A stretch of 64,000 bases of DNA. Source: Excoecaria cochinchinensis (Eukaryota > Streptophyta > Magnoliopsida > Malpighiales > Euphorbiaceae). Position numbers and translations under genes: made by a program. The stretch is taken from the NCBI GenBank assembly GCA_947683425.1, contig CANTUQ010000055.1, positions 20,640,001-20,704,000 on the forward strand, read 5' to 3'. The notes under the pieces were generated by a model that did not search any database, was not told the DNA's origin, and worked only from the letters and a program-made list of their open reading frames with translations. Shown piece by piece: positions 1-10,918 of this stretch; within the stretch, counting starts at the first letter, position 1; each line of letters opens with the position of its first letter.

Positions 1-1480
1 ATTATTCATAAACACTCTGTATCTTATCTGAACGAAGCGTTAATTCCATGTTACCGGTTATACAAAAATCATTACTTCCATACTCAAACTTTACATTTAA
101 CAAATAAGCATTCATTACAAAAATAGGGTAGGTCACGGTGGTAACCAATTTCATTGCCACCGTGACATACCAAAGCCTCAAAACATAATGAAAATCAAAG
201 GTAGGTCACGGTGGTAACCAAATTCATTGCCACCGTGACATACTACCACCCAAAACAGAATGTAACCCTGAGGTAGGTCACGGTGGTAACCAAATCCATT
301 GCCACCGTGACATACCAAAACCCAAAACATAATGTAATTCAAATGTAGGTCACGGTGGTAATCAATTTCATTGCCACCGTGACATACCAAACTCCTGGGC
401 AGAATGCAACCCGAACAGACCTCACGGTGGTAACCAAATTTGTTGCCACCGTGACCCATGCCCTGTTGCGATAATTCCCAGCAAAACGACACCAAAATTG
501 CAACCCAAAACACAACCCTTCACTTTATTTATTCTTCCTCACTTACATCCTATTATATACATCAATTAACCTTCTCAAATTACACAATTACAAGTTTTGA
601 ATTAAAATTTCCAAAAGCAATATTTTCTTTCCAAAGAATTTCATATCACAAACTCAAAATCCCTAATTCATATTTGAAATAATTCATTTCAAATTAACCA
701 TATTCACATCCTATACATACAAATCCACTCATCATAACTCTTCAATTTCACAATAATAACAATCATCAATATCCATCCAAAGTACAAGTCATGCAAACGT
801 TCCCAAACCTGGTTTCCTGTGCTCCTAGTCGTGAGCTCCGCTTCCACTCGCTTTTTCTTTCCCTTTAGACGTTCTAGGAAGCTCCTCTGAACCACAATTC
901 AAACACAACTAAATTTAATTCTAATATTTAATACATAACTGAAAATTAACCTAAAGAGAAGAAAAAGAAGGATCTACGCTATCACTAACCCAATACTCAC
1001 CCTTTTTAACTTAGAAGGCACAAACCTAGCAATTCAAATCCTCAAGGCTAAGAATAAAGAGTAAATTCAGATCAAGATAAAGAAGGAAAGAAGAAGAACA
1101 AGAGAGGAAGAAGAGGAATGGCGTGAGAAGGGAGTGAAGAACGGGAATCAAAAGGGAAGGCTGCCTTCTCTCTCTCTCACCAAACCCATTAAATGCCAAC
1201 TTATCCCTTGAGCCACATGTCATTCTCCCCATAGGACAAATGCCCCCTTAACACACCCTACTCCCATATTCTAACACACACACTAAACTATCCCTTGCTT
1301 ACACCTTACTTGCATACACCCAAACTTACTCTAGTCTATCTCTTCTTCTCCACTTAATACACATACAAACACTTAATTTAAACAAATAAACCCAAATTAA
1401 CACATACATACAACACATAAAAATACACACATACTGACACGGACAGGCTCAAACTACTGGGGTGGTTTTGGGGTGTTACA
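1..1480 (-). mobile_element. Chr-1: chromovirus-type LTR piece, left end outside window
   Basis: The segment ends at 1480 with GGGGTGTTACA, which read on the minus strand is the TGTAACACCCC start of a Tekay/Del-type LTR. A stretch at about 835-895 (CTTTCCCTTTAG and flanks) matches the corresponding part of the Chr-5 LTR near 58545-58600 in the same orientation, which supports both identity and strand. No polypurine tract follows 1480, so this is the 5' edge of a 5' LTR or a solo LTR, with flanking Tat-A DNA beginning AGTGT at 1481. It carries five class-a palindromes at 132-455. No open reading frame in it looks real; the AT-rich stretch 456-830 holds nothing I recognise. Confidence 0.75.
132..455. 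repeat. Class-a palindrome array, five units, 72-73 bp period
   Basis: Five 35-bp inverted repeats lie at 132-166, 205-239, 277-311, 349-383 and 421-455. Each has arms GTCACGGTGG and CCACCGTGAC around a centre of about 15 nt of the type TAACCAA...TTG. Starts are 73, 72, 72 and 72 bp apart. The spacers are recognisably related (AAAACATAATG-like) but far more diverged than the palindromes. The same class recurs in Chr-2 and at 63829-64000. Confidence 0.95.
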
Positions 1481-1490
1481 AGTGTATTAT

Positions 1491-1665
1491 CTACTAACCA
1501 CCATCCGGTCAGTACAATATCTGATCTGCTAACCACCATCCGGCTAGTACAACATCTAATCTGCTAACCGCCATTCGGCTAGTACAATATCTAATCTGTT
1601 AACCACCATATGGCTAGTACAATATTTTATCTGCTAACCACCATCCGGCTAGCATAGTGCTTGAT
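1491..1665. repeat. 35-bp tandem repeat, five copies
   Basis: The unit contains CTAACCACCATCCGGCTAG and AGTACAATATCTAAT. Copies start at 1491, 1526, 1561, 1596 and 1631, exactly 35 bp apart, with few substitutions. It lies in the Tat-A 3' region, upstream of a plus-strand TATA-like site. Tandem repeats between pol and the 3' LTR are known in Tat elements. Confidence 0.9.
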
Positions 1666-1776
1666 TGTTGACCATCCTTGGGTTGGCATGGTGACTCACT
1701 CGTCGTTGTCTTTACTGGCGCTTATCCTGAACCTCTCTTTTTTTTCTACCAAAAAGGCAAAGCAAACGTGTAGGGT

Positions 1777-1785
1777 ATATAAAAG
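1777..1785 (+). promoter_or_regulatory. Candidate TATA box, antisense to Tat-A
   Basis: TATATAAAA occurs in a GC-richer context just after the 35-bp tandem repeats. On the plus strand it would drive transcription antisense to Tat-A, the same arrangement as the antisense gene promoter in Tat-C. No convincing reading frame follows at once, so this is a suggestion only. Confidence 0.35.
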
Positions 1786-2164
1786 GGATGTGTACCTATG
1801 GCAGTAAATACCTGTTAGGGTCAATGTCAGACGAGTGCCCCCTGAAGGATGGTTGGTTGTCCCCTGGAGAAGGATTTATGGAATATGAACGTCCTCCCCT
1901 TGATTGAATGGAGTTATTTTCTAGACGTCTAAAGTGCAGACATCATCTTCTTGCAAAGTTTAGGTATCATCCTCTTAGAGATCCCTTATCGACTGTGATA
2001 TGCCAGATAAATTTTCCTCTATCATCTCTAATCTGAATCTCCTTATTGAAAAGACCTGCATACCTCTCGAGAGGGCTCTGTGTTCGCAGGGAGACTTTAA
2101 AAATCTGTGCTCACTGAGAGGCTTAAATGCTCTCTAAGAGTCTTTGATGCTCACTAAGAGACTT

Positions 2165-2440
2165 TGATTTCGAGCCTCTAGAGAGGAAAATAGGTTTGAG
2201 CCTCCTCAGAGGAAAATTATATTTGAGCCTCCAAAAAGGAAATTGGATTTGAGCCTCCTCAGAGAAAAATTATATTTGAGCCTCCAGAGAGGAAATCAGA
2301 TTTGAGCCTCCTCAAAGGAAAATTATATTTGAGCTTCCTGAGAGGAAATTGGATTTGAGCCTCCTTAGAGAAAAATTATATTTGAGCCTCTAGAGAGGAA
2401 ATTGTATTTGAGCCTCCTCAGAGGAAAATTAGATTGGAGG
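2165..2440. repeat. 26-27 bp tandem repeat with internal inverted repeat
   Basis: About ten imperfect copies of a unit of the form GAGCCTCCTCAGAGGAAA plus TTATATTT. The core CCTC...GAGG is itself a small palindrome, sometimes perfect as CCTCTAGAGAGG. Looser relatives (CTCACTGAGAGGC, CTCACTAAGAGAC) extend upstream to about 2080. Part of the Tat-A 3' region. Confidence 0.85.
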
Positions 2441-3623
2441 TTTTGGTTGCTTGCCCGTAGGCAGATAGGCTTTAATGTCTTTGGCGTCTCTTAAAATTAT
2501 CCTTGTTTTTATTTTTGTTTGTTTTTTTTCTTTCTTGTAAGTTTTTGGGATTCTTACATTTTGGATGTATTTGAATTTTTATAGTATATTGGATTTTCAA
2601 GGCCTTAAAAATATCTTCTTCTTTTTGTTTTGTGTTGTTTTGTTTTTGTTGTTGAGAATTTGTATTCTTTGTACATTTGAATTTGGATTTTTTACACTTA
2701 TAGTGTGATGTGTGCAAGCATATATCTTATGATAGAGAAACTTACCTGGTGGCTTCCAGCATGGCGTGCATGAGCAGGCTTGCTCTTTTAAATGTCTTCT
2801 TGGAAGCGGGTCCATGAGATTCTATTCTCGTGAGGACTTTATCTTGATCTGACTATTTGGCACGGATGAGCGCTAATGTAGAGCTGAAACTGTACCTCGG
2901 CCCACTTTTGCATCTGATTGCCTTCAACTAAAGTATGTGTGGGCTTCTCAAAAGATCTTATTTTCTGTAGATTTGTGTGATTCCGGATTGCCCTTAGCAT
3001 GGTATGCCCAGAAAGGCTTGTTCTTTTGGGCGTTCCACCTCTGTACATATTTACTTGATTTTATGCCGAATACAGTGGCCGATCATGTTGAGCTGAACCC
3101 ATCCCTTAGATCATCCTTGCTCATGAGGTCTATTCGGACCTTTCCTTTGGAGTGATGTACACAACAATATATGCAAAAGATTGTGTGTGCATATAGAATT
3201 ATGTGTGTGAAATATACATACAAAACTATATACAAAAAACACATGCAAAGGATTAATTTACAAAAATTATGTGTACACAACTATACGTATAAAGGATTGA
3301 ATGCACGCGATATGCAGGGGGATATGCAAAAGATCTATGCATGCGAGATGCATATGAGATGCAAGAATGGATAGACCACATCCTAGGTAGTTAAGGGATT
3401 CGTTGAGGGTACTGTTCGGCTGCTCTGATGCCCCCAAGGATCCAGAAAAGTTTCATCTTGGCTTTGGGCACTCTGACCCACACTCTTTTCAAATAGAACT
3501 GATCCATGTGTATCTTTGCCCCCCGGTAAATGAGCATTTTGCCCCCAGGACCCTGAATCAAGTTTTGCATTATGCACTACCTACCTAAAGGGAAGTTATT
3601 CGGAGTAACGCTGCCTTATCACT
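2441..3623. other. Tat-A 3' region without recognisable gene
   Basis: No reading frame here has recognisable motifs. Two stretches, about 2747-2830 and 2985-3050, resemble each other loosely (GCATGG...GGCTTG(C/T)TCTTTT), which suggests an old internal duplication. By position it should hold the first exon of the antisense gene seen in Tat-C, but any coding capacity is lost. Around 3600-3623 the sequence ending CACTCCAG parallels the exon end of that Tat-C gene. Confidence 0.5.
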
Positions 3624-3795
3624 CCAGGCTTCATAAGTCATTATTTTAAAGGTAGTGCATCCCTTGTAGATTTTCATACTAGCTTTGCTTAGCGGAAAAT
3701 GTGTCCCTTTGCGGATTTTCACACAACCCTGTGCCTAATTTTTGCCTGGAATGCACCCAACCCACTTCAGTGGCTTTTGTTCATTTTTTTGTAGG
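3624..3795 (+). other. Relic of the antisense-gene intron, homologous to the Tat-C intron
   Basis: Read on the plus strand this aligns with the minus-strand intron of Tat-C (21299-21090). Shared blocks include GTCATTATTTTAAAGGTAGTG, GATTTTCA(C/T)AC(A/T)AG and CGGATTTTCACACAACCCTG, then a T-rich tract ending TTTGTAG. The preceding exon-like end is CTCCAG, where Tat-C has CTCTAG. This supports an ancestral CAG exon end in Tat-C. The GT donor itself is lost in Tat-A. Confidence 0.65.
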
Positions 3796-4569
3796 ACAGA
3801 CTACCTGTTTCTAGGTTCTCACCCTGTCCTTTGGCCTAATTTTTACTTAGAGAGCCAATTACGTTTTTCAACTCTAACAACCTTTTATCATTTTTTTAAA
3901 GTGTATGATTGCAAGAAAAGTCGAAGCTATTATTAGAGCCCCCCTTGTAGAGTAATCGGCAGTTATTCACTGAGGCATCTACTCCCTAGGCATCGGCTAC
4001 ATTCCTTTGAATGTGTCGCTAGATTGGGTGAGGTGGCGGATAAGGATCAGGTTCCTTAGGGCTTCATGGGGCTGCTTTTTACCTTACCTACCCATCGTGC
4101 TTGATAGTTTAGAGGGATTAATGATGTAGTGAGGCATCCGTATCTTTCCAAGGTGGACCTTATCTTTGGCTTTTACCTCCAGATACCATAGCCTTTGGGC
4201 AAGCTGCCAGTGAAGGCTATTATACCATCTTTCAGGGATTGTTCCTTTACTCCCACTAATGCATTCAAGAGGTAGGTGCTTAGTCCCACGATTGATATTA
4301 GAACTCATTGACTTAGACATCTAGATAGTGAGAGCAGGAGCAGAGTGTACTCATTTAGATTTCATGCATCCAGGAATGAACGATGTTTCTCTTTTCATAA
4401 ATGAACTAGAAAATAATGAACACATGTATTTGCAAAGATTGTGTACATTTCGGTATGATTTATCTATACATGATCATTATCTAACATCGATTCAAAATGA
4501 AAAACTACATCTAATCTCAGAGTAAATCTTGCAAGCATTAAACTCCTATCTCCAATCAGTCCTCAAGCC
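3796..4569. other. Tat-A 3' region, no gene recognised
   Basis: By position this would hold the second exon of the antisense gene, but I see no clear match to the Tat-C exon. A 78-codon minus-strand frame at 4084-4320 has no recognisable motif. A relative of the ATTTTTGCCTG motif occurs again near 3830-3850. Confidence 0.4.
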
Positions 4570-4666
4570 TCTAATTTTTGCCTAGGGTGCCCTTTTTCGG
4601 TTTTCACCCTGACGAGGCGCCCATTTTTAGCAAGGCCGCCTTTTTTCGGTTTTCGACCCGCGGGGC
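4570..4666 (-). repeat. Conserved Tat 3' motif pair (GTGAAAACCGAAAAAGG type)
   Basis: Two copies of CCTTTTTTCGGTTTTC-like sequence with GGCGCCCA and ATTTTTAGC or ATTTTTGCC between them. The same pair sits just after pol in Tat-C at about 20216-20310 in the matching orientation. It is therefore conserved between two divergent elements although it is not coding. Confidence 0.75.
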
Positions 4667-4688
4667 TTTTATTCTCTTCTTTTGATTC

Positions 4689-5222
4689 TTAGTATTTAGC
4701 TATGGACTTCTTGAGTCTGTTGATGTTGATCAATTTAGTGAAGTCATTGCCATCACTATCTGACAGAATTGCCGCTCCTTTTGACAACAACTTCTTGAGG
4801 ATGAAAGGACCTTTCCATGTTGGTCTGAGCTTGCCTCTGATATCGAACATGCCCGGTCTCATTTGTTTGAAGACTAAATCTCCTTCCTTTGATGGGTGTT
4901 TCTTGACCTTCTTTCCGAATGACCTGGCAAGCCCTTTCTGATAGACTTATTTATAATAGTGATCCTGTGACCTATCTTGGTCTGACGGGTTTAATTGCTG
5001 CTGCTACTATTGTTGCAGCCTGTCGGCCTCAAGAATTTGGGCTTCCATGATTATCTTTAAATATTTGAGCTCTACCTTGACTGGCCATATTGCTTCTACC
5101 TCCGATATCGAGAAACAAGAGAGGACTCTTATTGAGGTTCCGATGGCAGTTCTCTAGCCTCGAAGTGCAAAAGAGTAACTTTTCCCAATCCTTGTGATTT
5201 TGAACCATCTTGACCAAGATCT
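4689..5222 (-). pseudogene. Tat-A integrase C-terminal remnant
   Basis: The minus-strand translation matches the end of the Tat-C integrase. It begins with MVQNHKDWEKL (Tat-C: MVQTYKDWAEKL), continues through a WPVKVELK-like stretch, and ends with DSDGNDF...LINI(D/N)RLKK before TAA at 4689-4691. Integrase inserts the DNA copy into the host chromosome; this tail normally follows the catalytic core. The DDE core and zinc finger are absent, and frameshifts break the rest. What precedes it on the minus strand is unrelated or inverted sequence. Confidence 0.75.
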
Positions 5223-5494
5223 TTTGTTAGCATCTTCTCCTGCCCCATTGTTTAAGGGAAATACAGAGAGGACTGATGGTCTTCAATGGCATACTTTTGG
5301 AACAACTTAACCATAAATTGTCCTTCCGTCCTTAAGCCCTATGTGGCATGGGAAAATATAGTGACATACTGGATTCTTTTGATGACCTTTTCCATTAGTG
5401 GCCATAGGATGTACCTCCCCTATGATGTCTTTTCCCAAGATCGAGCATCCTATATCCATTGTAAGTCAATAGAAACCTTTTGGTCCTCCTTAGA
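5223..5494. other. Rearranged segment inside Tat-A, origin unclear
   Basis: Lies between the integrase remnant and an RT fragment in opposite orientation. A plus-strand frame opens at 5286, but its first 60 codons show no motif I know. It may be inverted element DNA or filler from the deletion. Confidence 0.35.
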
Positions 5495-5595
5495 AGTCAA
5501 GAAGAATGGCAAAGTGAGTGTATGTGTGGGTCAACAAGATTCGAGCAAAGCTTGCCCCCAGGATGACCTTCTCTTGCCTTTCATATCAGTAGTTT
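5495..5595 (+). pseudogene. Inverted Tat reverse transcriptase fragment
   Basis: The plus strand encodes KKNGKVSVCV, then KACPQDDLLLPF, parallel to KKNGKVRVCV and KACPKDDFPLPH in Tat-C RT (17278-17355). All other Tat-A coding remnants run on the minus strand. This piece of the RT fingers region therefore lies in reverse, pointing to an inversion or template switch within the element. Confidence 0.65.
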
Positions 5596-5735
5596 CAGCC
5601 AGATCTACTTATTGATTATTTTCCTTCCTCTTTCTCCTCTCTTCATATTTCATCATTCTCTTTTTTCCATTCTTTGTTCTTTTATTCTTTTTTCTGTTCT
5701 TTTTCTTTTGTTCTTTTTTTTCTGTTCTTTTTTTT
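5596..5735. other. T-rich filler
   Basis: A pyrimidine-rich run (TTCTTTT repeats) separating the inverted RT fragment from the pre-RT remnant. No gene signal. Confidence 0.6.
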
Positions 5736-6220
5736 TTAGGATAAGTTTTGTTCAAATCCTAATAGTTTATACATACATGCACTCCTCATATTCTCGATTT
5801 GGGACAACATTGACCAACTAGTCTGGCATTGAACTTTGACTAGAAATTTTCCCTTCACCTCTGCTTTTGGATTCCTCCTTTTAACCTTTTTTACCCCTTT
5901 CAGGTTCAATCTTCTCAGTTTCTGCGTGACCCGTCCATGATTGTTATATGCTAGCCTAGTGTGTTTGACGACTTCATGATCATCTCCCGGCATGTCTTCC
6001 TAGGTCCAGGCAAAGACTTTTCCACACTTTTTTTTTTCATTCTCTCAAATTTTAATCTCTCCTCAGGAGTTATAACAGATGCTATAAAGATTTTTTTTTG
6101 GGTTCTCAAAAGTTCTGAGATTAAAAGTAGTAACATCAATTTAATCAAAGTCAAATATGAATGAGTCATGATCATGATTATGCATAGTGAAATAATAAGA
6201 AATACCACACAAGTAAGCAA
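5736..6220 (-). pseudogene. Tat-A pre-RT linker and RT N-terminal remnant
   Basis: Two overlapping frames. The first ends with FIASVITPEERLKFERMKKK, matching ILIASSITIEERKNFERI in Tat-C. The second starts MPGDDHEVVKHTRLAYN, then KLRRLNLK and KGKFLVKVQ, matching MPGIDRDVAEHAIPTY and KLRRLRPE and AKFLVEVQ. This is the segment that leads into reverse transcriptase. It stops before the catalytic motifs. The protease that should precede it is absent: only about 170 bp separate it from gag. Confidence 0.75.
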
Positions 6221-6394
6221 AAACGTTCATCATATTAATGAAACCAGAATGTCATTATTAAACAATTGAAAAAAAAAGAACATTCTGAATAGCTAATCAT
6301 TTTCCATTCCTGCCAACACAAATTGCTTGAAAATCTTCTGACACCTCAGGCTTCCCTTCTCTGGACCGTGTCCCCAAGATTTGTGATAATTGTC

Positions 6395-7715
6395 CTATCT
6401 TTTTCTCTTCTTCCTCGGATCTGGAATCCGATCAGTGTCAACCCATTTTTGTATGCACTCCCTCAGAGCGTGGCAATGATCTTTTTTATGCCCTGTGTGC
6501 TGATGATATGCACAATACCAATCCACTCTATGTCCTGGCCTTCCTTGGCTCGTGGATGGCCTTGGTGACGGTGGTTGCAATCTCCCTTCTTTGATGAAAT
6601 GATAAAGATACCAAGATAATGGTTTACCTATGTTTGAATCGTAGTGCATGGCTGTCTCAGTTACCAATGCTTCAGCCCTCTTGTCACCATCATTCTCGTT
6701 ATTATTGCTGGAGCCCCCTTTAAACTTTGTACTGCCATAACCATAGTTGGCGATAATTGCCTTCCGTGCTAAATGCTCCCCTTCTGCCTCGATGGCTACA
6801 TCTTTAAGGGATTCCCAATCTTTTAATCCCTTTAACTTGAGTGCCTCCTTCAAATATGGTCTGGCATTCCTGATAAATAACCTGATCTGATCTAGGGTAT
6901 CAGGCTTCCTCTTCATCTCCATTACCCGGTTCCTCCATCAGGTTAGGTACTCGTGGAATGATTCTCCCAACTTCTGTTGAAGTAGCTCTAGATCCTTCAG
7001 AGTGACCTCCATTCTTGTGCTACAGTCATACTGCTTGAGGAACTCCTCTATCAGTAGATTCCAGTCTTCTTAAGTTCTCCTGTCCGGTCCATGATACCAG
7101 TCCACCGCAGGACCTATTAAACTCAAATAGAAGTACTCTATCTTCTGCCTCTTTTTCAACGTAGTACCCTTCATTACTAGGGAGTATTGCTTGATGTGTA
7201 CGGTGGGGTCTGATGTATCGTCAAACTTCGGAACATCAGGTAATTTGAAATTCAAAGGGACTAGATCCTCTCCCTCTAGCTCCGTATCCTCGGGGTTCAT
7301 CCTTTTTCCCATCATCAGAATTCGACATATCACCTGGAACTTTTCCTCCATCTTCTTCCTTATGGCCTCCTCTGTCTGAAGTGCCTTACCTCCTACCACT
7401 ATGGGTTCTTCATATTCTACCTCTACATTCATTTTCTAGCCTATGGGGGCCTCCTCTTCTTTGGTCTGCAGATGTGGTAGCCCTTAAATCCACTGGTAGT
7501 GGATGAACCTCCTCAAGTGGGTCCTCTCTGTCCTCCTCCTGTTCATTTTGACCTCCAGGAGGGGGATTTGGGTTTGCCCTAGCGGGCTGAACCCTTGCTG
7601 CCATTAAATTGGCTATCATGGCCATCATCCTGTTCTCAAATTCCTCGAACCTCCTACCAACTTCTTTGATAACCATGGCCCGGGTTGTATTTGCCTCTCT
7701 CGGTGAATTGGACAT
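6395..7715 (-). pseudogene. gag: Tat-A gag
   Basis: Gag is the structural protein that packages element RNA into virus-like particles in the cytoplasm. The start at 7715 opens with MSNSPREANTTRAM, matching MANSPRGEYATRAM in Tat-C. Next come the capsid-type motifs MNPEDTELEGEDLVPLNF, PDVPKFDDTSDPT and KQYSLVMKGTT, then KRKPDTLDQIRLFI and LKGLKDWESLKD. A zinc-binding C-x2-H-x4-H-x4-C motif (CAYHQHTGHKKDHC) lies near the end. It is broken by a frameshift near 7420, a stop near 7070 and more between 7070 and 6922. Confidence 0.85.
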
Positions 7716-8580
7716 TTTTTATAATTCTTTTGAATGCCTGTTAATCGCACTTGATTCTTATTCTCGTGGCTTAATTGAGACCCTCTGATAAGGTAGCTGT
7801 CAAAACCCCTAACCAACTAGAAAAGTGGTCTTTGATTGCTGAAAAATCAAAGAGTTAGAATGATGCATGAATAATATGTAATGCATGATCGTGCTATGCA
7901 AGAGGTCCTCGATGGCTGAAAGAGACTACAATGATACACGTGAGACATGTAAAAATTATACACAGGATGATTTGTACATGTAATAATTATATGCAAAGAA
8001 TAGGATGTATACATAGGGAAGAAATAAAAAATTTTATTTGTGCATGAATGAAATGAATATGCAATGCATCTTCCATAACCACATGCAAGTAGATAGATCC
8101 TTCAAACCTTATTATCCCCACACACGAGGTTATATAGCCTCTGTCCTAGGTGGGCTTGATCCATGGGTTAACAGGGAACCCGAAGGATACGCATAGTGCT
8201 CAGTGGAAAACCGGCAGCATAACCTCTTTTAACTAATGTGCATACATATGGATTTTGACCATTATGTATTTAGGCAGTCCGAATAAATTGACATGGGCCT
8301 GTCTGGGCATGAAAGCCTTTGATTAGTTGACCAATCATTTATCTGGGTTTGTCCAATACGTAATGATTTATATAGCAAGCAAGGTATTATGGTTCATCCC
8401 ACCTAGGGGAAGTATCTATAACCATTACATGAGCTTTGGCCAGGGTGATGATACTTTAGGGCTACCCAAGCATAGTCCTTGCCAACATGTCTAACTGTTT
8501 TAAAAATGGATGAAATTTTTAAATTAAAACTCAATTGTATGTTTTAACCAAGGTACTTTCGAAGCGAAGTCTCAAAGTAA
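7716..8580 (-). other. Tat-A leader between PBS and gag
   Basis: Non-coding. Its part at about 8100-8470 resembles the Tat-C leader at about 13140-13640 in matching orientation, including a GGTTCAT(C/T)-type block and CCAAGCAT. Conservation of a non-coding leader in two elements fits a packaging or structured RNA role, but I infer this only. Confidence 0.55.
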
Positions 8581-8599
8581 GTCCCCAGTGGAGTCGCCA
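8581..8599 (-). promoter_or_regulatory. Tat-A primer-binding site
   Basis: The minus strand reads TGGCGACTCCACTGGGGAC directly inside the LTR end, identical to the Tat-C PBS. Tat/Ogre elements prime minus-strand DNA synthesis from a host tRNA, reported as tRNA-Arg for Ogre. Confidence 0.85.
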
Positions 8600-8600
8600 T

Positions 8601-9669
8601 TGTGACACGTGCCGAACCCCGGGCCGTCCCAAAATGCCCGCTTTTAGAGCTTTCGGGAGGAGGTTCATAAAAACTTGTAGGAAATTACAAGTGCTTCCAA
8701 CTTTGGCAACAAGGAGGTTTCTTGGAGTCGCCACCCAATAGAATATTGGGAAAGGTCGTCTAGACTCAGTGAGCCTAAGACAGCGCTGCTATGTCCATTT
8801 TGGGCAAGCTAGAGGTGTCTTGTGGGCCCCACCCTAATAGAACATTAGGATGGCCCTCTCGCCTTGCACTTGGGCAAGCCAGAGGTGTCTTGGAGGCCCC
8901 ACCCTAATAGAACTTTAGGATGGCGCTCTTGTGGAGCCTAGGATTATGCAAGTTGAGCTTTTTTTGGGACACAAGAGGTGTCTTGGAGGCTCCACCCCAA
9001 TGGAACATTGAGGTGGCCCTCTAGCCTCATTGAGGCCAAAGACCAGAGAAGGTTCGAGACTTCCCATTTATTCATACCTTAGTTAAGTTTATAATTGAGT
9101 TTTGAATTTAGCGTTTCATCCCATTTCTCACTCAATTCAGTAAAATTTAATTAAAGCGCATGGTTGGTCATTCAAGGAAAGCGATAAATAAAAGTAAAAT
9201 TAAAATGAAGCGTATGTAAATAAATTACAAAAAAAACTAGGGGTGGAATACAACCCCCATTGTAAATAAAATACACATCATACATAAAGCGGGTTATTTA
9301 TTAAGGATGAGGACATTGGTTGTCGCATGCATACATTAAAAAAGGGGTGTTAAAGGTGATGGTTTATTTGGGTATGAAAAAACTAAGACATTGATCCCAT
9401 TTTTATTTAGAAGAAAAATCGAATTAATTAATATAAATGTTTTTGTGATTTTCTTTTTAAACGTGCATAAATAATTTTATTAAAGATTTCATAGTAAAAT
9501 AAATGAGCAATCCAAATAAGGAAAATAATACAAGCAATAAAAATTAAGAAAAAGACCATGCCAAACGAGCCTCCTGGATCTCTCCGTGTGCTCGCGAAAA
9601 TGCCCAAGCAAAGAAAATAAGTTTGGAAATAAAAATAAACACAAAAAAAATTATATTAGTAATTAAATT
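8601..9669 (-). repeat. Tat-A 5' LTR, PBS-proximal part
   Basis: This starts TGTGACACG next to the PBS and runs right until Copia-1 interrupts it at 9670. The remainder is 44472-46124, giving an LTR of about 2.7 kb. The TSD of Copia-1 is AAATT at 9665-9669. The AT-rich stretch 9030-9669 has no gene. Confidence 0.8.
8716..9030. repeat. Degenerate tandem repeat in the Tat-A LTR
   Basis: About four copies of an 80-90 bp unit with GGCAAGCCAGAGGTGTCTTG, then CCCCACCCTAATAGAAC and ATTAGGATGGCCCTCT. Each unit contains a hairpin (CCTAAT...ATTAGG). Tat-C has a single related hairpin (CCCAAT...ATTGGG) at the same LTR position near 12791-12810. Confidence 0.8.
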
Positions 9670-10074
9670 TGAAGGGAAAAATAAAAGAGGAGATTAATCG
9701 ATACCTACTTGTTGTAGCGCTGAAATCTCATTGCGGAAGTGATACAAGGATCTCCTTTTATTTGGTCACGGTCTTGCTATTATCCACTCGGGATAAGAGC
9801 AGCTAGATCACAATCTAATAGCCCCTGTAAGATTAACACAATAAATCTTGAGTGGGAACAAGCAGCCTTGCAGCGTATACATTTTCTCGTTACCAAATAA
9901 TGAGGATCTCACCTCTATTTATAGAGATCCTAAAGGCTAGAGACTTGTCCCTAGTCTAACTCAGAATCCTTCCTGAGATAGGTTTTGGTAAACTTTATCA
10001 GATTAAATAACTCAATTTAATCTGGATTGGAACTCAATCCATGAAAGAGTCATGGGCGCAACCCGACTCTATCA
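9670..10074 (-). repeat. Copia-1 3' LTR
   Basis: Near-identical to 44066-44471. On the minus strand it runs TGATAGAG...CCCTTCA. A minus-strand TATA box CTATAAATAG (9915-9924) lies in a small palindrome, GGATCTC...GAGATCC. Confidence 0.9.
9915..9924 (-). promoter_or_regulatory. Copia-1 LTR TATA box
   Basis: CTATAAATAG on the minus strand, conserved in the other LTR at 44312-44321 as a one-base variant. It should place the transcript start some 30 bp further toward 9880. Confidence 0.6.
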
Positions 10075-10918
10075 TCTGCCACTCGCACATTACGGAACAC
10101 ATTCCATTTATAATCTTCAGTTATACAAGCTAATAGATTGTGTGACTAGAATATCTCGAGAGCACTATTGCTATACACCTATTAGGGATATATAGCTTCT
10201 CGAAAAAGGAGACCCTTTTGTTTCACTTATGCCTAACCCTAGATGACCTTCTCACAATCACTGTTTTAACTCATGATCTCATAAAACATCATTCGTGTTC
10301 ACTATTATGTTTCTACTTTGAAACGATAATAGACATGTCGTTGAACCACGAATTCTTATGAATGTGATCAAAAGGTTATCTTCCCAACTTACTATATGCC
10401 ATCAATCATGATTCAACTCGCTTTTCTAGTTAGATCCGCCAGGACTAAATTTTTCTCCAGACCTCTTGGAAACTAACCAAGCTAGCCACATTGAACCATA
10501 TTTCAAGGATAAGTTAAGGGTTCTAAGGGTCGAAACATAAATAGGGTCTCACAATAGGGAAAGTTGAGATCAATATTATTAAATTCCCATCCCTTTGGTC
10601 ACTTAAGCACACACGGTATAAAACATGTGTTATGGTGTTCTTTCCTTCCCTTAAAGGAGTGCATGTCTCACATTTTAAATAACATGTATAAAAAACACCA
10701 TACATAAGCGTAAGGTTATGATGCACCGAAGCACCCAACTTTAGTTTGCTTACTTAAGAACTACTTCTGGCTTTTAAGACAGAACATGGTAGTTACATAT
10801 AACTAACAATCGGATACCATATGATCCTTATTTGGATCTCAATCCAAAGCATACAACCTCATGTATGACTTTATCTCGAATCTTAACAAGACATATCTTG
10901 TAATTTGTGCAAGACGAC
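10075..10918 (-). other. Copia-1 3' UTR, distal part
   Basis: Sequence between the RNase H stop (28529) and the 3' LTR, interrupted by Tat-C at 10919; the other half is 28273-28528. At about 1.1 kb in total it is long for a copia 3' UTR. Non-coding. The last five bases, ACGAC, are the Tat-C target duplication. Confidence 0.7.

Noticed and set aside
132..455. CRISPR-like array (regular palindromic repeats with spacers)
   Set aside because: The spacers are related to each other, the context is a plant LTR, and no cas-like gene is present. The regular spacing is reported as a finding, but not as CRISPR.
458..682. Host gene candidate at the left edge
   Set aside because: Low-complexity frame inside the Chr-1 LTR, no motif and no splice context.
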